Origin: Podospora bellae-mahoneyi
Taxonomy: Eukaryota > Ascomycota > Sordariomycetes > Sordariales > Podosporaceae
Direction: 5' to 3'
Assembly: GCF_035222275.1 (NCBI RefSeq)
Contig: NC_085886.1
Span: 682,001 to 746,000, forward strand
DNA length: 64,000 nt
This document shows positions 62,930-64,000 of the stretch, piece after piece (position 1 is the stretch's first letter; each line of letters starts with the position of its first letter). The notes below the pieces were generated by a model. The model was not told the DNA's origin, searched no databases, and worked only from the letters and a program-made list of their open reading frames with translations. Position numbers and translations under genes: made by a program.

Positions 62930-63858
62930 ATGCTTCGTCCGACGCACAACATCAAGGGTCTGCATCTCCTCAGACAGCGCCTCTCAACACCCGGCCCGTC
63001 CTTGGCTCCCGCTCAGCGTGTTATTGTCGAACAAGCTTCTGCTTCCTTCGCCAGACGATTTAGCGGTGGAACCTTGAAGAAGCCCCAGAGACAACCCCAC
63101 CATCGCGGCACAGGTGCAACAAGAGATTTACCGGGTAAACACATCCCAGCCATGGGTGAGAATACCGATACACTGGCCCAGGTCGACGCTCCCTTTCCCC
63201 TGACAGAGGTCGACAAATGGGTGCTCTCACAGACCGACGAAGAGTTCAAATGCCATGACTGGGACGAGTTATGTGTGATCCTTCGTACGGCTTGCCCATA
63301 CTGCTCATCTATTTGGTGCCCTGAGACTACTCATCTAACACATGCTCAGAGAACAACGATCTCCATCTTCTCAAGAGAAAGCCATCCGATCTTCGGCGGT
63401 ACATCAAGTGGACTACCGAGACAAAAGCCGAGTATGGCAACATAACCAACTTTCTCATTACCCATCGGCTCCCCAAGGCCTGGGGCAAACCACCCTTCAC
63501 TCCAGCTTCCAGTATCCCGTTTGAGAACCCATCCGACTACCGCGTTCTCATGAATGACTGGCCCTACGGCTTCGCTCCAGGCATATCTCACATCGTTGTC
63601 TGGACACGCACTCCCATTGCCACAGATGATACCGTCGGAGACATGACGCATCAAAGCAGGAAGATCGTGGCCGATTTCATCAAGAGATTCTTCGTAGACC
63701 GGCTCGGACCGGGAGGCGAGAAAAAGGTGATTTGGTTCAAGAATTGGGTGGCCCTTCAGAGTGTGCGGACAGTCGATCATGTCCACGTGTTGGTGAGGGA
63801 TGTAGAGCCGCAGGTGCTGGAGGAGTGGTCAAGGGAGCTCGAATGCCACAAGGCATAA
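62930..63858 (+). CDS. DUF3605 protein, N-acetylglucosamine-induced protein 1 family
   Basis: Member of the Gig1/DUF3605 family, named from a Candida gene induced by N-acetylglucosamine; the biochemical role is unknown. Exons 62930-63284 and 63350-63858 (phase-1 intron, GTACGG...TCAG) encode 287 residues. The domain (about 85-280) starts FPLTEVDKWVLSQTDEEFKC and includes DLRRYIKWTTETKAEYGN, PSDYRVLMNDWPYGF and HIVVWTRTPI, ending in VDHVHVLV. The first 75 residues are Arg/Ser/Gln-rich without acidic residues before about residue 66 and could be a mitochondrial presequence. An internal ATG at 63152 would give a shorter form beginning MGENTDTLAQ. Confidence 0.9.
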
Positions 63859-63887
63859 GTATATAATAGAAGTTTCGTCGAGTAGAA

Positions 63888-64000
63888 TTAAGCTGCCGCC
63901 CGCCGTTGCTTGCGGTTGCCAACGGCAGGTGCACCGGCATCCGCGCTTCCACCTAGTTGAGCCATTTGCCTAGCAGCACCAAACATGCCATAGCCCTTGT
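63888..64000 (-). CDS. 3' end of an unidentified gene, cut by the window edge
   Basis: On the - strand one frame is open from the edge (first full codon at 63998) to a TAA at 63888-63890. It gives 36 residues, GYGMFGAARQMAQLGG followed by an Ala/Gly spacer and the basic end NRKQRRAAA. The composition looks coding, and the stop lies 30 bp from the GIG1-like stop on the other strand, a convergent arrangement. Too little is present to name the protein. Confidence 0.5.
   Translation of the reverse strand, partial: KGYGMFGAARQMAQLGGSADAGAPAVGNRKQRRAAA

Overview
The window is ordinary nuclear DNA of a filamentous ascomycete, most likely a Sordariales species (Chaetomiaceae/Podosporaceae type). The grounds are short (about 50-75 nt) GTRNGT...YAG introns, genes on both strands without operons, and Pezizomycotina-type proteins: a DUF4045/gelsolin-like protein, SNX41, a CBM1-bearing cellobiose dehydrogenase and a GIG1/DUF3605 protein. 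No transposon, retroelement, CRISPR array or AT-rich RIP relic was recognised by eye.

Layout. 0.8-28 kb is gene-dense: LAMMER kinase (+), an unknown serine/proline-rich protein (+), tRNase Z TRZ1 (-), phosphatidate phosphatase APP1 (-), ribosome-biogenesis helicase DRS1 (-), Mediator subunit MED10 (+, with an apparent frame break), DUF4045/gelsolin-like protein (-), ARL2 GTPase (-, six exons including a 17-nt microexon) and a GNAT-like protein (+). From 27.8 to 38.9 kb lies an 11.1-kb stretch with no convincing gene. It ends at a CRIB-domain Cdc42/Rac effector candidate (38932-41400, +). Then come sorting nexin SNX41 (+), mRNA guanylyltransferase CEG1 (+), an intron-containing tRNA-Arg(TCG) (-), secreted cellobiose dehydrogenase (+), an unknown coiled-coil protein (-), a prolyl 4-hydroxylase-like dioxygenase (+), a Zn2Cys6 transcription factor (+), microsomal NADH-cytochrome b5 reductase CBR1 (-), a GIG1/DUF3605 protein (+) and the 3' end of one more gene (-).

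Functionally this is mostly housekeeping: tRNA 3'-end maturation, 60S assembly, transcription, capping, endosomal sorting, microtubule/tubulin folding (ARL2) and lipid signalling. It also holds one plant-biomass enzyme (CDH) about 6 kb from a Zn2Cys6 regulator, and one polarity effector behind a very long putative regulatory region. Exon boundaries were worked out by hand from splice consensus, phase and family continuity. All coding totals were checked to be multiples of three, except MED10, where the frame is broken.
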